From: an uncultured Flavobacteriaceae bacterium
GTDB taxonomy: Bacteria; Bacteroidota; Bacteroidia; Flavobacteriales; Flavobacteriaceae
NCBI GenBank assembly: GCA_943789305.1
Contig: CALSTP010000001.1
Span: 286,178-350,177 of the forward strand
DNA: 64,000 nt
Direction: 5' to 3'
Made by a program: the position numbers and the translations under genes. Numbering within the stretch: position 1 is the first letter of the stretch; the number at the start of each line of letters is the position of its first letter. Shown one piece after another: positions 50,010 through 60,760 of the stretch. The notes under the pieces were generated by a model that saw only the letters and a program-made list of their open reading frames with translations, ran no database searches and was not told the origin of the DNA.

Positions 50010-52607
50010 TTATCCTTTCAAACGGCGCTTGATGTCGTTCAGTTTCATCAGTGCTTCTACAGGGGTTAGGGTGTCAATGTCTAAGTTTTTAATCTCCTCA
50101 CGAAGAGCCTCTAAGAGGGGATCGTCGAGAGTGATAAAGCTGAGCTGAAGGTCTTCTGTACTTTTGTTTAAAGCATCTTTTCGGTTTTCTTCTTGGTGCG
50201 ATTGTTCCAGAAATTTTAGCTTTCGTTTAGCAGTTGTTAAAACCGTCTTGGGCATTCCGGCCATTTTGGCAACATGAATTCCAAAACTATGTGCGCTGCC
50301 ACCCGGAGCAAGTTTTCGAAGAAACAGTACACTGTCTTTCAGTTCTTTTACCGAAACATTGAAGTTTTTGATGCGCTCGAAGCTTTGGGTCATTTCGTTC
50401 AACTCGTGATAATGCGTAGCAAATAGAGTTTTTGGCTGTGCGGGGTGTTCATGCAAATATTCGGCGATTGCCCATGCAATCGAAATTCCATCATAGGTGC
50501 TGGTTCCCCTTCCAATTTCATCGAGCAACACCAGGCTGCTTTGGGTAATGTTATTTAGAATTGCCGCCGACTCATTCATTTCAACCATAAAAGTGGATTC
50601 CCCAAGGGATATGTTGTCGCTAGCACCTACCCGGGTAAAGATTTTATCTACAATTCCCATTTTCACCTCTTTAGCGGGAACAAAACTCCCCATTTGTGCG
50701 AGGATTACGATGAGAGCAGTTTGTCTGAGCAAGGCAGATTTTCCTGACATATTGGGTCCAGTAATCATAATGATTTGCTGCTCGGTACAATTCAAAGAAA
50801 CATCGTTGGCAATATAAGATTCTCCAACTTCTAATTGGGTTTCAATTACAGGGTGCCTCCCTTCCTTGATTTCCAGATCAGTTTCTGGAGTGAGTTCAGG
50901 ACAATTGTACTTTTTCTTTTTAGCAAGTAATGAAAATCCCACCAAGCAGTCTAGGGTCGCAATTTGAATGGCATTTTGTTTTAAAATACCCAGATATTCT
51001 TGAATATTTTTGAGAAGATCTGCGTAGTATTCGAGCTCTAGAGTCTGAATTTTATCTTCAGCTCCCAAGATCTTGGCTTCATAATCCTTCAATTCTTCGG
51101 TTATGTAGCGTTCGGCGTTGACCAAAGTCTGCTTTCGAATCCATTCTTCGGGGACTTTATCTTTATGGGTATTTCGTACTTCTATATAATATCCAAAAAC
51201 ATTGTTGAATGCAATTTTCAAAGAACTTATTCCTGTACGCTCAGTTTCTTTTTCAAGCATCTGATCCAGACGATCTTTTCCTGATTTGCGTAAATTTCTG
51301 AGCTCATCTAATTCTTCAGAATAATTTGTGGCAATAAAATTGCCTTTTGAAACACTTACTGGAGCTTCTTCTTTCAAAGTTTCATTTAGTCGATTGATAA
51401 GAGCATCGCAATTGTGAAGTCCTAAGCCCAATTCTTCTAAAACTTTTTCTGAGGATTCGGTTAAATTTGTTTTTAGGGGAAGAAGTTCCAATAGGGAGTT
51501 TTTGAGTTGTACGAGTTCTCGGGGAGCAATTTTTTGGGTAGCGATTTTAGACATAAGACGCTCGATGTCGCCAATATTGTTTAGAGATGAAACGGCTTGA
51601 TCCATCACATTTTCGTTCCCTAAAAAAGCACTGATTACCTGATGTCTTCTTTCTATTTTTGAAATGGATTTAAGCGGGAAGCTCACCCAGTTTCTAAGCA
51701 TTCTCCCTCCCATTGCAGTTGAGGTATAATCAATTACGTCTATTAGTGCAACTCCTTCTCTAGAATTAGGATAGAGGAGTTCTAAGTTTCGGGCTGTAAA
51801 TCGGTCAATCCCGACATAGTCATCTGAGGTTATTGCTTGAATTGCATGGATGTGTTGTAGCCTCTTGTTCTGAGTTTCTGCTAGATAGTGAAGGATTGCT
51901 CCAGCGGTAATCTTTCCTAATTCAAGTCCATCTACTCCAAATCCCTTTAAAGAGACGGTTTGGAAATGTTGAGTCAAAAGTTCGGTGCAAAACTCGGTAT
52001 GGAAAACCCAATCTTCTAAATAAAAAACTGCATATTGATTTCCAAAATGCTCTGAAAAAATATTTTTATTGGGTTTTGACACCAATACCTCACTGGGATT
52101 GAATTTTTGAAGCAATTGATCAATGTGCTCAAGATTTCCCTCACTGGTCATAAAATCTCCTGTAGAAATATCTAAAAAAGAAACTCCCCAATGTTTTTTT
52201 CCTGCATGTATTGCAGCCAAATAATTGTTTTTGTTTTGTTCTAAGACATCGTCATTTAGAGCAACTCCGGGAGTAATTAATTCTGTAACTCCACGTTTGA
52301 CTATGGTTTTGGTCATTTTTGGGTCCTCTAATTGATCGCATATTGCAACTCTACAGCCTGCCTTAACCAATTTTGGAAGGTAGGTATTGAGTGAATGATG
52401 GGGAAAGCCAGCCAGTTCCGTTTCACTGCTACTTCCTGCACCGCGTTTGGTAAGGATAATCCCCAATATTTTTGCAGCTTTGATAGCATCAGACCCAAAT
52501 GTTTCATAAAAATCCCCAACTCGAAACAACAACAATGCATCAGGATATTTCGCCTTGATTTGGTTGTATTGTTTCATTAATGGGGTTTCTTTAGCTGCTT
52601 TTGCCAA
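50010..52607 (-). CDS. mutS: DNA mismatch repair protein MutS
   Basis: 865 residues. The N-terminal mismatch-recognition motif FYETFG (Phe-x-Glu, about residues 32-37) is present, as is the C-terminal ATPase with Walker A GPNMSGKS (about residues 614-621) and the DEIGRGTSTYDG Walker B/signature block. MutS binds mispairs and recruits MutL. The ATG start gives the typical MAKAAKETPLMKQYNQIKAKYPDA opening. No mutL is in the window. Confidence 0.97.
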   Translation of the reverse strand: MAKAAKETPLMKQYNQIKAKYPDALLLFRVGDFYETFGSDAIKAAKILGIILTKRGAGSSSETELAGFPHHSLNTYLPKLVKAGCRVAICDQLEDPKMTKTIVKRGVTELITPGVALNDDVLEQNKNNYLAAIHAGKKHWGVSFLDISTGDFMTSEGNLEHIDQLLQKFNPSEVLVSKPNKNIFSEHFGNQYAVFYLEDWVFHTEFCTELLTQHFQTVSLKGFGVDGLELGKITAGAILHYLAETQNKRLQHIHAIQAITSDDYVGIDRFTARNLELLYPNSREGVALIDVIDYTSTAMGGRMLRNWVSFPLKSISKIERRHQVISAFLGNENVMDQAVSSLNNIGDIERLMSKIATQKIAPRELVQLKNSLLELLPLKTNLTESSEKVLEELGLGLHNCDALINRLNETLKEEAPVSVSKGNFIATNYSEELDELRNLRKSGKDRLDQMLEKETERTGISSLKIAFNNVFGYYIEVRNTHKDKVPEEWIRKQTLVNAERYITEELKDYEAKILGAEDKIQTLELEYYADLLKNIQEYLGILKQNAIQIATLDCLVGFSLLAKKKKYNCPELTPETDLEIKEGRHPVIETQLEVGESYIANDVSLNCTEQQIIMITGPNMSGKSALLRQTALIVILAQMGSFVPAKEVKMGIVDKIFTRVGASDNISLGESTFMVEMNESAAILNNITQSSLVLLDEIGRGTSTYDGISIAWAIAEYLHEHPAQPKTLFATHYHELNEMTQSFERIKNFNVSVKELKDSVLFLRKLAPGGSAHSFGIHVAKMAGMPKTVLTTAKRKLKFLEQSHQEENRKDALNKSTEDLQLSFITLDDPLLEALREEIKNLDIDTLTPVEALMKLNDIKRRLKG

Positions 52608-52692
52608 TGGATTTTTTTTAAATGGTATATGCGAATGTAACCATTATTTAAATTTTATAAAACGCTAATGAATAGTTCCTTATTTTTGAACT

Positions 52693-53232
52693 GTGAAACA
52701 CAGAAAATTAAAAAATAAAGAACTCCAACGAAAGTCTGTTGAAGAGGTTCGTAAAGCGTCCAAAACGCCTTTGATTTTAATTCTAGATAATATCAGGAGC
52801 TTAAATAATATAGGATCTGTTTTTAGGAGTTCAGATGCTTTTTTAATCCAAAAAATTTATCTCTGTGGAATTACTGCACAACCTCCACACAAGGACATTC
52901 ATAAAACAGCACTTGGTGCTACAGAATATGTAGCTTGGGAATATGTTGAAGACACTTTAGAATTAGTGGAAAAACTCCAGCAAGATGGGGTGTTGATTTG
53001 GTCGATAGAACAAGCGGAGAAATCTGTTTTATTGAATAAGTTTCAACCCAAGAAAAAGCAAGTCCATGCCTTTGTTTTGGGAAATGAAATTAAAGGAGTG
53101 AGTCAAGAGGTAATCAATGCTTCACTGGGGGTAATCGAAATTCCACAGGAAGGTGCAAAACATTCTCTAAACATTGCTGTTACTGCTGGAGTGGTTGCAT
53201 GGGATTTTTTTCAAAAAATAAATCAAAATTAG
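52693..53232 (+). CDS. TrmH/SpoU-family RNA methyltransferase
   Basis: 179 residues starting at a GTG. The SPOUT-fold motifs are seen: LDNIRSLNNIGSVFRSSDAF (motif 1, with Asn and Arg), VLGNEIKGV (motif 2) and IEIPQEGAKHSLNIAVTAGVVAWD (motif 3, the knot). It uses SAM to 2'-O-methylate tRNA or rRNA; the target is not predictable. TATTTTTG at 52681-52688 could be a -7 box very near the start. It ends in a 4-bp convergent overlap with folK. Confidence 0.9.
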   Translation: MKHRKLKNKELQRKSVEEVRKASKTPLILILDNIRSLNNIGSVFRSSDAFLIQKIYLCGITAQPPHKDIHKTALGATEYVAWEYVEDTLELVEKLQQDGVLIWSIEQAEKSVLLNKFQPKKKQVHAFVLGNEIKGVSQEVINASLGVIEIPQEGAKHSLNIAVTAGVVAWDFFQKINQN

Positions 53233-53723
53233 AATTTCAAGGATTCATCCCACAGCTTTAGTGTAGATTTATCGGTGCAGTTCAGTTGGAGTTCTCTTAT
53301 GTTTTTTTTGATTTTTGGATGTATTATTTCTGAAGCAATGTCGGATAATGGGGTCAATACAAATTGGCGTAATTCCATTCGTGGATGCGGAATTTGTAAA
53401 CGTTTATGATTAATGATTTCGTTTTTGTACAATAAAACATCCAAATCTATTGGTCGAGATTGATATCCCTTTTCTGAGGTTCGTTTTCTGCCAAATTCGT
53501 TTTCAATGGAAAGCAATAGTTCCATGATATTGAGCGCCTCTTTATCTGTTTCGAGCTCTAAGCAAGCATTTAAAAAAGCATTGCCATGGAAACCCCATGG
53601 GTCAGTTTCATAAACTGGAGAAATACTTTTTATCGTCCCTATTTTAGTACCAATCTGTTTTACAGCCTTTTCTAAAAATTTAAATCGATTTCCTTGATTA
53701 CTCCCTAGAGCAATATAAACCAT
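53229..53723 (-). CDS. folK: 2-amino-4-hydroxy-6-hydroxymethyldihydropteridine pyrophosphokinase (HPPK)
   Basis: 164 residues from ATG 53723 (MVYIALGSNQGN); a longer frame to 53765 adds a Phe-rich unlikely leader. GSNQGN, ETDPWG, RPIDLDVLLY (metal-binding Asp pair) and IPHPRMELRQFVL are HPPK hallmarks. It pyrophosphorylates the pterin alcohol in folate synthesis. It is the second folate-pathway locus in this window after the folE remnant. Confidence 0.92.
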   Translation of the reverse strand: MVYIALGSNQGNRFKFLEKAVKQIGTKIGTIKSISPVYETDPWGFHGNAFLNACLELETDKEALNIMELLLSIENEFGRKRTSEKGYQSRPIDLDVLLYKNEIINHKRLQIPHPRMELRQFVLTPLSDIASEIIHPKIKKNIRELQLNCTDKSTLKLWDESLKF

Positions 53724-53948
53724 ACTTTTTTCAGTAAAAAAAAACAAAAAATAGCAGCGGTGCAACTGTTTGGATAACTATTGATTTTAAGAACCTTTTA
53801 TCAGTTGGTTTTTTTCATTTTAGTATTTGTCCTTCTTCAATTAATTTACTGTTTTCCAATTCAAAATGAAGTTATTAGCAAATTAAAACCCAAAAGACTA
53901 TGGCCTAAATTTTTTTGTTTACACTATATTTGTAAAAAAATTACTTTC

Positions 53949-55721
53949 ATGAATTTCTTGCGTACTTTTTTAGCATCACTTTTAGGAACTATTGTCGCAT
54001 TTGTCATCGGTGGAATACTTTTTTTTATAATAATTGCGAGTGTGGTAAGTTTTGTTGATTCAGAAGAAGGATCCCCCGCTTTGATTAAACAAAATAGTAT
54101 TTTGGCTTTAAAATTAGATTTGCCAATTATGGATAATGTTCCTGGGAGTGAACAATTTCAAATTAGCTTTGGGTTTGATGAAGAGAATATAAAGTTGATG
54201 GATTTGGTCACCGCAATTGATTTAGCCAAAAACAATGAAAAAATAGAGGGGATTCATTTGAGAAGTGATTATCTAAAGGCGGGTTGGTCACAAACCAAAA
54301 CCCTTCGAGATGCTCTGTTGTCTTTCAAAGAAAGCGGAAAATTCATTTCAGCCTATGGAGATTTTTTTACTCAAAAGGGATATTATTTAGCTTCGGCTGC
54401 GGATTCTTTGTTCATCAATCCAAATGGGAATATAGAATTTAAAGGCCTAGCTTCGGAAGTTTTGTATTTCAAAGACTTTGAAGACGAATATGGCTTTAAA
54501 ATGGAGGTTATTCGTCACGGAAAATATAAAAGTGCAGTTGAGCCTTATTTATCAAACGAAATGAGTGATGACAATCGGGAGCAAATAGGATCATTAATTT
54601 CGTCTTTGTGGAATAATATTGGTACTGAGATTGCACAAGAAAGAAAAATATCCACTGAGAAGTTGGATGCCATTGCTTCAGAACTTCAAGCAAATCTGCC
54701 CGAAGACGCAATAAAGTTAGGATTAATCGATCAAACGAGTTACAAAACGGATTACATCAATAATTTAAAAAATAAGATGGGAATCGAGGATTCGGAAAAT
54801 CTTAATCTAGTTAGCTACAGAAACCTTCTGTCCGGTAATGCTGCTCATAAAAAAGGAGTTCGAGATAAAATTGCAATCATATATGCACAAGGACCCATAC
54901 TTTTTGGAGAAGGAAGCGAAACTCAAATTGGAGATGAGGTTTTTGTTGATGCAATTGAAGAAGCCACAAAAAGTAAGCGAATAAAAGCAATCGTTTTGAG
55001 GGTAAACTCTCCTGGAGGTAGTGCTTTAACCTCTGATATTTTGTGGAAAGCCCTTCAAGAAGCAAAAAAGAAAAAACCCTTGGTGGTATCTATGGGTGAT
55101 GTTGCTGCATCCGGAGGTTACTACATTGCTTGTGGTGCAGATAAAATATTTGCTGATCCCATGACTGTTACTGGCTCAATAGGTGTTTTTGCTACCTTAC
55201 CAAACTTCAAAGGATTTACAGATCATGTAGGAATCAATGCTGAACATGTTTTGACTCATAAAAATGCCATGGGATATAGTCCTTTTGAATCGTTATCTGA
55301 AGGTTTTCAAAAAAGTATTCGAAAAAATATAGAACAAATATATATGACCTTTAAAGAAAGGGTTTCTGAAGGGAGAGGTCTCTCGATGAGTGCGGTTGAA
55401 GAAATTGCTCAAGGAAGAGTTTGGACTGGAGTTCAGGCAAAAGAAAACGGACTTATTGATGAGTTAGGAGGTTTAAACGAAGCCCTCAAAGCTGCTGCTG
55501 AAATGGCTGAAATTGAAAGTTATAATCTTACTTCTTATCCTAAAGTTGAAACTGATATTGATGACATTTTTGGTCTAATGAATCCTCTAGGTTCGGTTGA
55601 AAATAAGATAAAATCAACATTGCCTACGGAATTAAAAAACTTTTTAGAGGCCTCCAAAATTCAAGAGAAACAGACACCACGAATTCAAGCTGAAATTCCT
55701 TTTTCATTAGACATCAAATAG
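53949..55721 (+). CDS. sppA: Signal peptide peptidase SppA (67K type)
   Basis: 590 residues from ATG 53949. The frame is open back to 53781, but the SppA homology and membrane segment start at MNFLRTF. One N-terminal helix (about residues 10-35) anchors it to the inner membrane. The two-half S49 protease has a candidate catalytic Lys in GKYKSAVEPY (about residue 194) and a Ser in VAASGGYYIACGADKI (about residue 388), then TGSIGVF. It degrades signal peptides left by signal peptidase. The yhhQ-type gene begins 4 bp after the stop, so they share a transcript. Confidence 0.92.
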   Translation: MNFLRTFLASLLGTIVAFVIGGILFFIIIASVVSFVDSEEGSPALIKQNSILALKLDLPIMDNVPGSEQFQISFGFDEENIKLMDLVTAIDLAKNNEKIEGIHLRSDYLKAGWSQTKTLRDALLSFKESGKFISAYGDFFTQKGYYLASAADSLFINPNGNIEFKGLASEVLYFKDFEDEYGFKMEVIRHGKYKSAVEPYLSNEMSDDNREQIGSLISSLWNNIGTEIAQERKISTEKLDAIASELQANLPEDAIKLGLIDQTSYKTDYINNLKNKMGIEDSENLNLVSYRNLLSGNAAHKKGVRDKIAIIYAQGPILFGEGSETQIGDEVFVDAIEEATKSKRIKAIVLRVNSPGGSALTSDILWKALQEAKKKKPLVVSMGDVAASGGYYIACGADKIFADPMTVTGSIGVFATLPNFKGFTDHVGINAEHVLTHKNAMGYSPFESLSEGFQKSIRKNIEQIYMTFKERVSEGRGLSMSAVEEIAQGRVWTGVQAKENGLIDELGGLNEALKAAAEMAEIESYNLTSYPKVETDIDDIFGLMNPLGSVENKIKSTLPTELKNFLEASKIQEKQTPRIQAEIPFSLDIK

Positions 55722-55725
55722 GAGG

Positions 55726-56433
55726 ATGAAGCAAAAAGATAAATCTCTGGCTCATCAGATATTTTTGTATTTGGCAGCGCTTTTTATTACCTCCTTGGTT
55801 GTTTCGAATTTGATTTTTCAAAAGTTCTTTTATTGGTATCCCATTGATAGTACTCTTTTTGACATCCCTTTATTTGAACTATCCGTAGGTATTTTACCTT
55901 ATCCCATTACTTTTTTAATTACCGATTTGATTTCTGAAATTTATGGTCAAAAGAAAGCAAATCAAGTAGTTATTGCAGGTATTTTTGCTTCTTTTTTTTC
56001 CATTGGAATACTATTGATGGCTGATACGGCTCCTGCCATACCAACTTCACCAATAGATGATGAAACTTTTTCCAAAGTTTTTTCTTTGTCTCCTTTGGCA
56101 GTATTAGCATCTATGATTGCTTATTTATGTGCTCAATTTATTGATATTCGGATTTATCATTTTTGGAAAAATAAAACAGAAGGTAAGCATCTTTGGTTAA
56201 GAAATAATTTCTCAACTTTTGCGTCTCAGTTTTTAGACACTTTTACTGTAATTCTTTTACTTTGTTTATTCCAAGTATTGCCTTGGGATTTGTTTATTGG
56301 ATTAGTAACTTCAGGGTTTATTTTTAAAGTTCTTATTGCAGCAATAGACACTCCTTTTTTGTATTTATTTGTTTATTTAATCAGAAGAAAATTCAACCTA
56401 AAAGCGGGTGAAGAAATACAACTTGAAAATTAG
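55726..56433 (+). CDS. Queuosine precursor transporter, YhhQ/VUT family
   Basis: 235 residues with about six membrane segments. PYPITFLITDLISEIYG and ASQFLDTFTVI motifs are typical of YhhQ (DUF165/VUT) proteins, which import 7-cyano-7-deazaguanine-type precursors for queuosine in tRNA. It starts 4 bp after sppA and ends 10 bp before rluF, suggesting one operon. Confidence 0.9.
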   Translation: MKQKDKSLAHQIFLYLAALFITSLVVSNLIFQKFFYWYPIDSTLFDIPLFELSVGILPYPITFLITDLISEIYGQKKANQVVIAGIFASFFSIGILLMADTAPAIPTSPIDDETFSKVFSLSPLAVLASMIAYLCAQFIDIRIYHFWKNKTEGKHLWLRNNFSTFASQFLDTFTVILLLCLFQVLPWDLFIGLVTSGFIFKVLIAAIDTPFLYLFVYLIRRKFNLKAGEEIQLEN

Positions 56434-56443
56434 TTAAAAGTCC

Positions 56444-57169
56444 ATGAGCACTCCTGTAAGAATCAATAAATATCTCAGTGAAATCGGATACTGTTCTCGA
56501 AGAGAGGCCGATAAAATGATTGACCAGGGTCGTGTGGTTGTTAATGGTGAAGTAATAGAAATGGGACTTAAAGTAACTTCAAAAGATATTATTTTTGTGG
56601 ATGGTGAGCGCATAAAAGAGCGTAAAACCAAAGCAGTTTATATTGCTTTCAATAAACCGGTTGGGATTGTTTGTACTACAGATACTCGGGTAGAAAAAGA
56701 CAACATTATTGACTACATCAATTATCCCTCTCGAATTTTTCCTATAGGAAGGTTGGATAAGCCAAGCGAGGGCTTAATTTTTTTGACCAATGACGGCGAT
56801 ATTGTCAACAAAATCTTGCGTGCTCGTAACCATCACGAAAAAGAATATGTAGTAACTGTAAATCGTCCTGTTACAGATGAATTTGTAAGGCAAATGGCAG
56901 CAGGTGTTCCCATTTTAGATACTGTAACAAGACCGTGTAAGGTAACACAAACTCATAAAAAAGAATTTAAAATTATACTTACTCAAGGATTGAATCGTCA
57001 AATCAGAAGGATGTGTGAGTTTTTAGATTATCGAGTTGTTTCTTTGAAACGAATCCGAATTATGAATGTAAATTTAGATGTAGGTAAAGGCAAATGGAGA
57101 AATTTAACCTCAGATGAAATTGCCGAAATCAATAAGATGGTAAAAACTTCTACAAAAACGGTAGATTGA
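56444..57169 (+). CDS. rluF: 23S rRNA/tRNA pseudouridine synthase, RluF type
   Basis: 241 residues. An N-terminal S4 RNA-binding domain (about 5-60, RINKYLSEIGYCSRREADKMI) is followed by the RsuA/RluB/F catalytic domain. The catalytic Asp is in GRLDKPSEGLIFLT and a QGLNRQIRRMCE motif follows. The NKILRARNHHEKEYVVTV stretch fits RluF (23S U2604 and tRNA-Tyr U35 in E. coli) better than RluB. It abuts the convergent DUF2797 gene. Confidence 0.9.
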   Translation: MSTPVRINKYLSEIGYCSRREADKMIDQGRVVVNGEVIEMGLKVTSKDIIFVDGERIKERKTKAVYIAFNKPVGIVCTTDTRVEKDNIIDYINYPSRIFPIGRLDKPSEGLIFLTNDGDIVNKILRARNHHEKEYVVTVNRPVTDEFVRQMAAGVPILDTVTRPCKVTQTHKKEFKIILTQGLNRQIRRMCEFLDYRVVSLKRIRIMNVNLDVGKGKWRNLTSDEIAEINKMVKTSTKTVD

Positions 57170-57964
57170 TTAGCCTATACTTAAGTTTACTTTTAATCCC
57201 TCATTTGAACGAATATTAAAGACGGTGTCGTCTTCGAAGATTAGGTATTGTCCCTTGATGCCTTTGAGAACTCCAGAAAATGAGTGTTCTTTTATTAAAT
57301 TGAGGCTCTTAACCTTTTTGGGGTATTGATTTACTGGAAACAGAATCTGAAGTGGGGTTAAATTTTCTTTTAAAATGTAGGGTTTTAAATCATTTGGAAG
57401 ATGGTCAATTGCTTTGTTTCTCTCTAAAGTCCAATCAATAGGATCTGCTTCATTTTGAAGCATTTTTCGCCAGTTTGTTTTATCAGAAAAATAGTTTTTT
57501 AAAGCAACTTCTCCCACCCCAGCTAAATATCGGTTTGGCACCTCAAGGATTGCTAGTGCTTGGTGTGCACCCTGATCAATCCATCGGGTAGGGAGTTGTG
57601 ATTTTCGGGTAACTCCAACTTTAAGATGACTCGAAAGTGCAAGATATACTATGTGGGGCTGTAATTGAATTTTTTTCTCGTAAGAAAGATCGCGGTCTTC
57701 AATATTCTGATGAGCTGTACTGAGCTCGGGTCGCATAATCCAGTCCCCTGCATTGGGATTTTCAAAAAAACATTTTTTACAAAAACCTTGCCTGAAAATA
57801 GGCTCAGAACTTGAACAAGTCAAGCACTCATAACCGGTCATTTCAAGACTAATACTTTGATCAAGATATTGATGAAGGGCTACAAAATCATTTTCTAAAT
57901 CAAGATAATACCGTATCGAATGATCAAATTCTGTATTCATTTTTTTTAAAACACCTGAAAACAT
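57170..57964 (-). CDS. DUF2797 protein
   Basis: 264 residues. A C-x2-C ... C-x2-C pattern (CLTC at about residue 46 and CKKC at about 61) could bind zinc. The block GDWIMRPELSTAHQ, the KIQLQPHIVYLALSS segment and the KVGVTRKSQLPTRWIDQGA stretch are diagnostic for the DUF2797 family in Flavobacteriia. Its function is unknown. It is divergent from the GH3 gene by 43 bp. Confidence 0.88.
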   Translation of the reverse strand: MFSGVLKKMNTEFDHSIRYYLDLENDFVALHQYLDQSISLEMTGYECLTCSSSEPIFRQGFCKKCFFENPNAGDWIMRPELSTAHQNIEDRDLSYEKKIQLQPHIVYLALSSHLKVGVTRKSQLPTRWIDQGAHQALAILEVPNRYLAGVGEVALKNYFSDKTNWRKMLQNEADPIDWTLERNKAIDHLPNDLKPYILKENLTPLQILFPVNQYPKKVKSLNLIKEHSFSGVLKGIKGQYLIFEDDTVFNIRSNEGLKVNLSIG

Positions 57965-58007
57965 GTTGAAGAAAGATTTATATTTATAAATTAAAGATAC
58001 TTATAAA

Positions 58008-59525
58008 ATGGCAATCCCCTTATTCAATTCTATAGCCTCTTGGTTTCTAAAAAAAAGAATTCATCAAATCGAACTTTTCACAAAGTACCCCCATGAAGTT
58101 CAACAAGAAGTGCTGCAAGATTTATTACGTGTTTCTGAGCAAACACAAGTGGGTTTAAAGTATGAATATGGATCTATCAACAATTATGAGATTTTTAAAA
58201 GGCGTGTTCCGATTGTTATCTACGAAGATATCGCCCCACAAATTAAACGATGTAGAAAAGGAGAGGGGAATATCTTTTGGCCAACACCCATAAAGTGGTT
58301 TGCAAAATCAAGTGGTACAACTGACAATAAAAGTAAATACATACCCGTAAGTGTTGAGGCCCTTGAACAATGTCATTACAAAGCAGGGAAAGACATGTTG
58401 TCCTTGTATTTTAACAACAATCCAGAATCTGAACTTTTTACTGGAAAAAATTTGCGCTTGGGAGGAAGTCAAGAGATCTATGATAACAGCACCAGTTATT
58501 TTGGAGACCTTTCTGCAATCATCATCGATAATATGCCTTTTTGGGCAGAAATAAGCAGTACACCTTCCCATAAAATTTCATTGATGCCGGAATGGGAAAC
58601 CAAAATGGATGCTATTTTAAAAGAAAGCATTAAAGAAAATGTTACAAGTTTTGCTGGAGTTCCCTCTTGGTTACTGGTATTGTTTAATAAAGTACTGGAC
58701 CACACTTCAAAGAAGAATATTTTCGAGGTATGGCCTAATCTGGAGGTTTATTTTCATGGAGGAGTAAGTTTTAAACCTTATCAAAGTCAATACGACAATT
58801 TGTTTCCGGGATCTCAATTAAAATATTACGAAACCTATAATGCTTCGGAAGGTTTTTTTGGAATTCAAGATTTAAATAATTCTGATGAAATGCTCTTGAT
58901 GCTTGATTATGGTATTTTTTATGAATTTATTCCAGTTGAGGGCTCAGACGAGGATATTATTCCACTTTCTGCAGTGGAAATAAATAAGTATTATTCTTTA
59001 GTAATCACGACCAATGGTGGACTTTGGAGGTATAAAATAGGTGATGTTGTTAAGTTTACTTCCATATTACCTTATCGCATTCAGGTTGCAGGAAGGACCA
59101 AACACTACATCAACGCTTTTGGAGAGGAACTGATGATTGAAAATGCTGATATGGCTTTATCAAGGGTTAGTAAAAAGTTAGGATTGGATATAATTGACTA
59201 TACTGTCGCTCCAATTTTTATGGATGGAAAAGTTAAAGGTGCACATCAATGGTTAATTGAATTTTATACTGCACCCGATGACTTAAATCAATTTGCAGGT
59301 TTATTGGATAAAACTTTGAGAGAATTGAATTCGGATTACGATGCCAAACGATATAAAGGTTTAACGATGAGGATGCCAGAAATTATTTCAGCTAAACCCA
59401 AACTGTTTTATAAGTGGTTATCGGAAAACAAAAAATTAGGAGGTCAACATAAGGTTCCAAGGTTATCCAACAACCGCGACCTCATTGATGAATTGATAGT
59501 ATTTAATGCTACGAAACTGCTTTAA
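58008..59525 (+). CDS. GH3 (auxin-responsive promoter) family protein
   Basis: 505 residues. The [17 protein letters not shown] block (about residues 103-119) is the phosphate-binding loop of the acyl-adenylate (ANL) superfamily; the [14 protein letters not shown] and [13 protein letters not shown] motifs also match GH3. Plant GH3 enzymes couple amino acids to jasmonate or auxin. Bacterial members have no known substrate. The end overlaps clpX convergently by 17 bp. Confidence 0.88.
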   Translation: MAIPLFNSIASWFLKKRIHQIELFTKYPHEVQQEVLQDLLRVSEQTQVGLKYEYGSINNYEIFKRRVPIVIYEDIAPQIKRCRKGEGNIFWPTPIKWFAKSSGTTDNKSKYIPVSVEALEQCHYKAGKDMLSLYFNNNPESELFTGKNLRLGGSQEIYDNSTSYFGDLSAIIIDNMPFWAEISSTPSHKISLMPEWETKMDAILKESIKENVTSFAGVPSWLLVLFNKVLDHTSKKNIFEVWPNLEVYFHGGVSFKPYQSQYDNLFPGSQLKYYETYNASEGFFGIQDLNNSDEMLLMLDYGIFYEFIPVEGSDEDIIPLSAVEINKYYSLVITTNGGLWRYKIGDVVKFTSILPYRIQVAGRTKHYINAFGEELMIENADMALSRVSKKLGLDIIDYTVAPIFMDGKVKGAHQWLIEFYTAPDDLNQFAGLLDKTLRELNSDYDAKRYKGLTMRMPEIISAKPKLFYKWLSENKKLGGQHKVPRLSNNRDLIDELIVFNATKLL

Positions 59526-60750
59526 GCGTAGGGTCTTTAGAATTATTTAGTTTTCCTTCAGCGTAGTTTTTGGTAACTTTTAATTCAGTTTCATTACCAC
59601 CAGGCATTTCAAACATAGCATCAGTCAGAATAGCTTCACATAAGGATCGTAAACCTCGAGCACCTAAATTATATTCCAAGGCTTTTTCTACAATATAATC
59701 TAATCCTCCTGGAGTAAAGCTTAACTTTATGCCATCCAATTCGAATAATTTTTCGTACTGTTTGGTTAATGCATTTTTTGGTTCGGTTAAAATTGACCTG
59801 AGGGCTTTTTTGTCTAAAGGGTGCATGTAAGTCAAGACGGGTAATCTACCAATTATTTCTGGGATTAATCCAAATGATTTTACATCTTTTGGGTTGATGT
59901 ATTGAAGTAAATTATCTTTGTCTATATTTTCTTTTTTGGATTGAACTTTATATCCTATTGCCTGAAAATTTAGGCGTTTGTTAATTTCACGTTCAATTCC
60001 GTCAAAAGCTCCTCCTGCAATAAAAAGAATGTCAGAAGTGTCTACTTCGATGAATTTTTGATCCGGATGTTTCCGACCTCCTTTTGGTGGGACATTTACG
60101 ACAGTTCCTTCCAAAAGTTTGAGTAAAGCCTGTTGCACCCCCTCTCCAGAAACATCTCTTGTAATTGAAGGATTATCTCCTTTACGTGCAATTTTATCAA
60201 TTTCATCGATAAAAACGATACCTCTTTGAGCTTTTTCAACATCATAATCTGCTGCTTGGAGTAAACGGGTAAGAATACTTTCGACATCCTCTCCAACATA
60301 TCCAGCTTCTGTGAGAATAGTTGCATCAACAATTGTTAAGGGGACGTTCAACATTTTGGCAATGGTCTGAGCTAAAAGGGTTTTTCCAGTTCCTGTTTGA
60401 CCCACCAAGAGGATGTTGCTTTTTTGAATTTCTATTTTTTCGGCTTCTGCTGATTGAGGTTGTAGCAATCTTTTGTAGTGATTATAGACGGCAACCGCAA
60501 TAACTCTTTTTGCTGCATCTTGACCTATGATGTATTGGTCTAAAAAGCTTTTGGTTAATTGAGGTGTTTTGACATCTGATGAATTTGAATCCTCAATTGA
60601 ATCTTTACTATCCTTGGATTCCTCGATTACAATACCATGAGCTTGATGAATACATTTATCACAAATATGAGCATCCAAACCAGCGATTAATAAATCGGTC
60701 TGTGACTTGGATCGACCACAAAAGGAACAAATTAATTCTTCTTCACTCAT
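59509..60750 (-). CDS. clpX: ATP-dependent Clp protease ATP-binding subunit ClpX
   Basis: 413 residues. An N-terminal C4 zinc domain (CSFC...CDKC, about residues 9-34), Walker A GQTGTGKT (about 116-123) and Walker [12 protein letters not shown] are visible. The pore-2-like and sensor regions are normal, and the LGARGLR sensor-2 motif is present. ClpX unfolds substrates for ClpP. It follows clpP by 10 bp in the tig-clpP-clpX operon. Confidence 0.97.
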   Translation of the reverse strand: MSEEELICSFCGRSKSQTDLLIAGLDAHICDKCIHQAHGIVIEESKDSKDSIEDSNSSDVKTPQLTKSFLDQYIIGQDAAKRVIAVAVYNHYKRLLQPQSAEAEKIEIQKSNILLVGQTGTGKTLLAQTIAKMLNVPLTIVDATILTEAGYVGEDVESILTRLLQAADYDVEKAQRGIVFIDEIDKIARKGDNPSITRDVSGEGVQQALLKLLEGTVVNVPPKGGRKHPDQKFIEVDTSDILFIAGGAFDGIEREINKRLNFQAIGYKVQSKKENIDKDNLLQYINPKDVKSFGLIPEIIGRLPVLTYMHPLDKKALRSILTEPKNALTKQYEKLFELDGIKLSFTPGGLDYIVEKALEYNLGARGLRSLCEAILTDAMFEMPGGNETELKVTKNYAEGKLNNSKDPTLKAVS

Positions 60751-60760
60751 AATTTTTTAT

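Noticed and set aside
53781-53948. Longer start for sppA
   Set aside because: The extra 56 residues run over the upstream intergenic region and the SppA-type membrane anchor begins at the MNFLRTF start.
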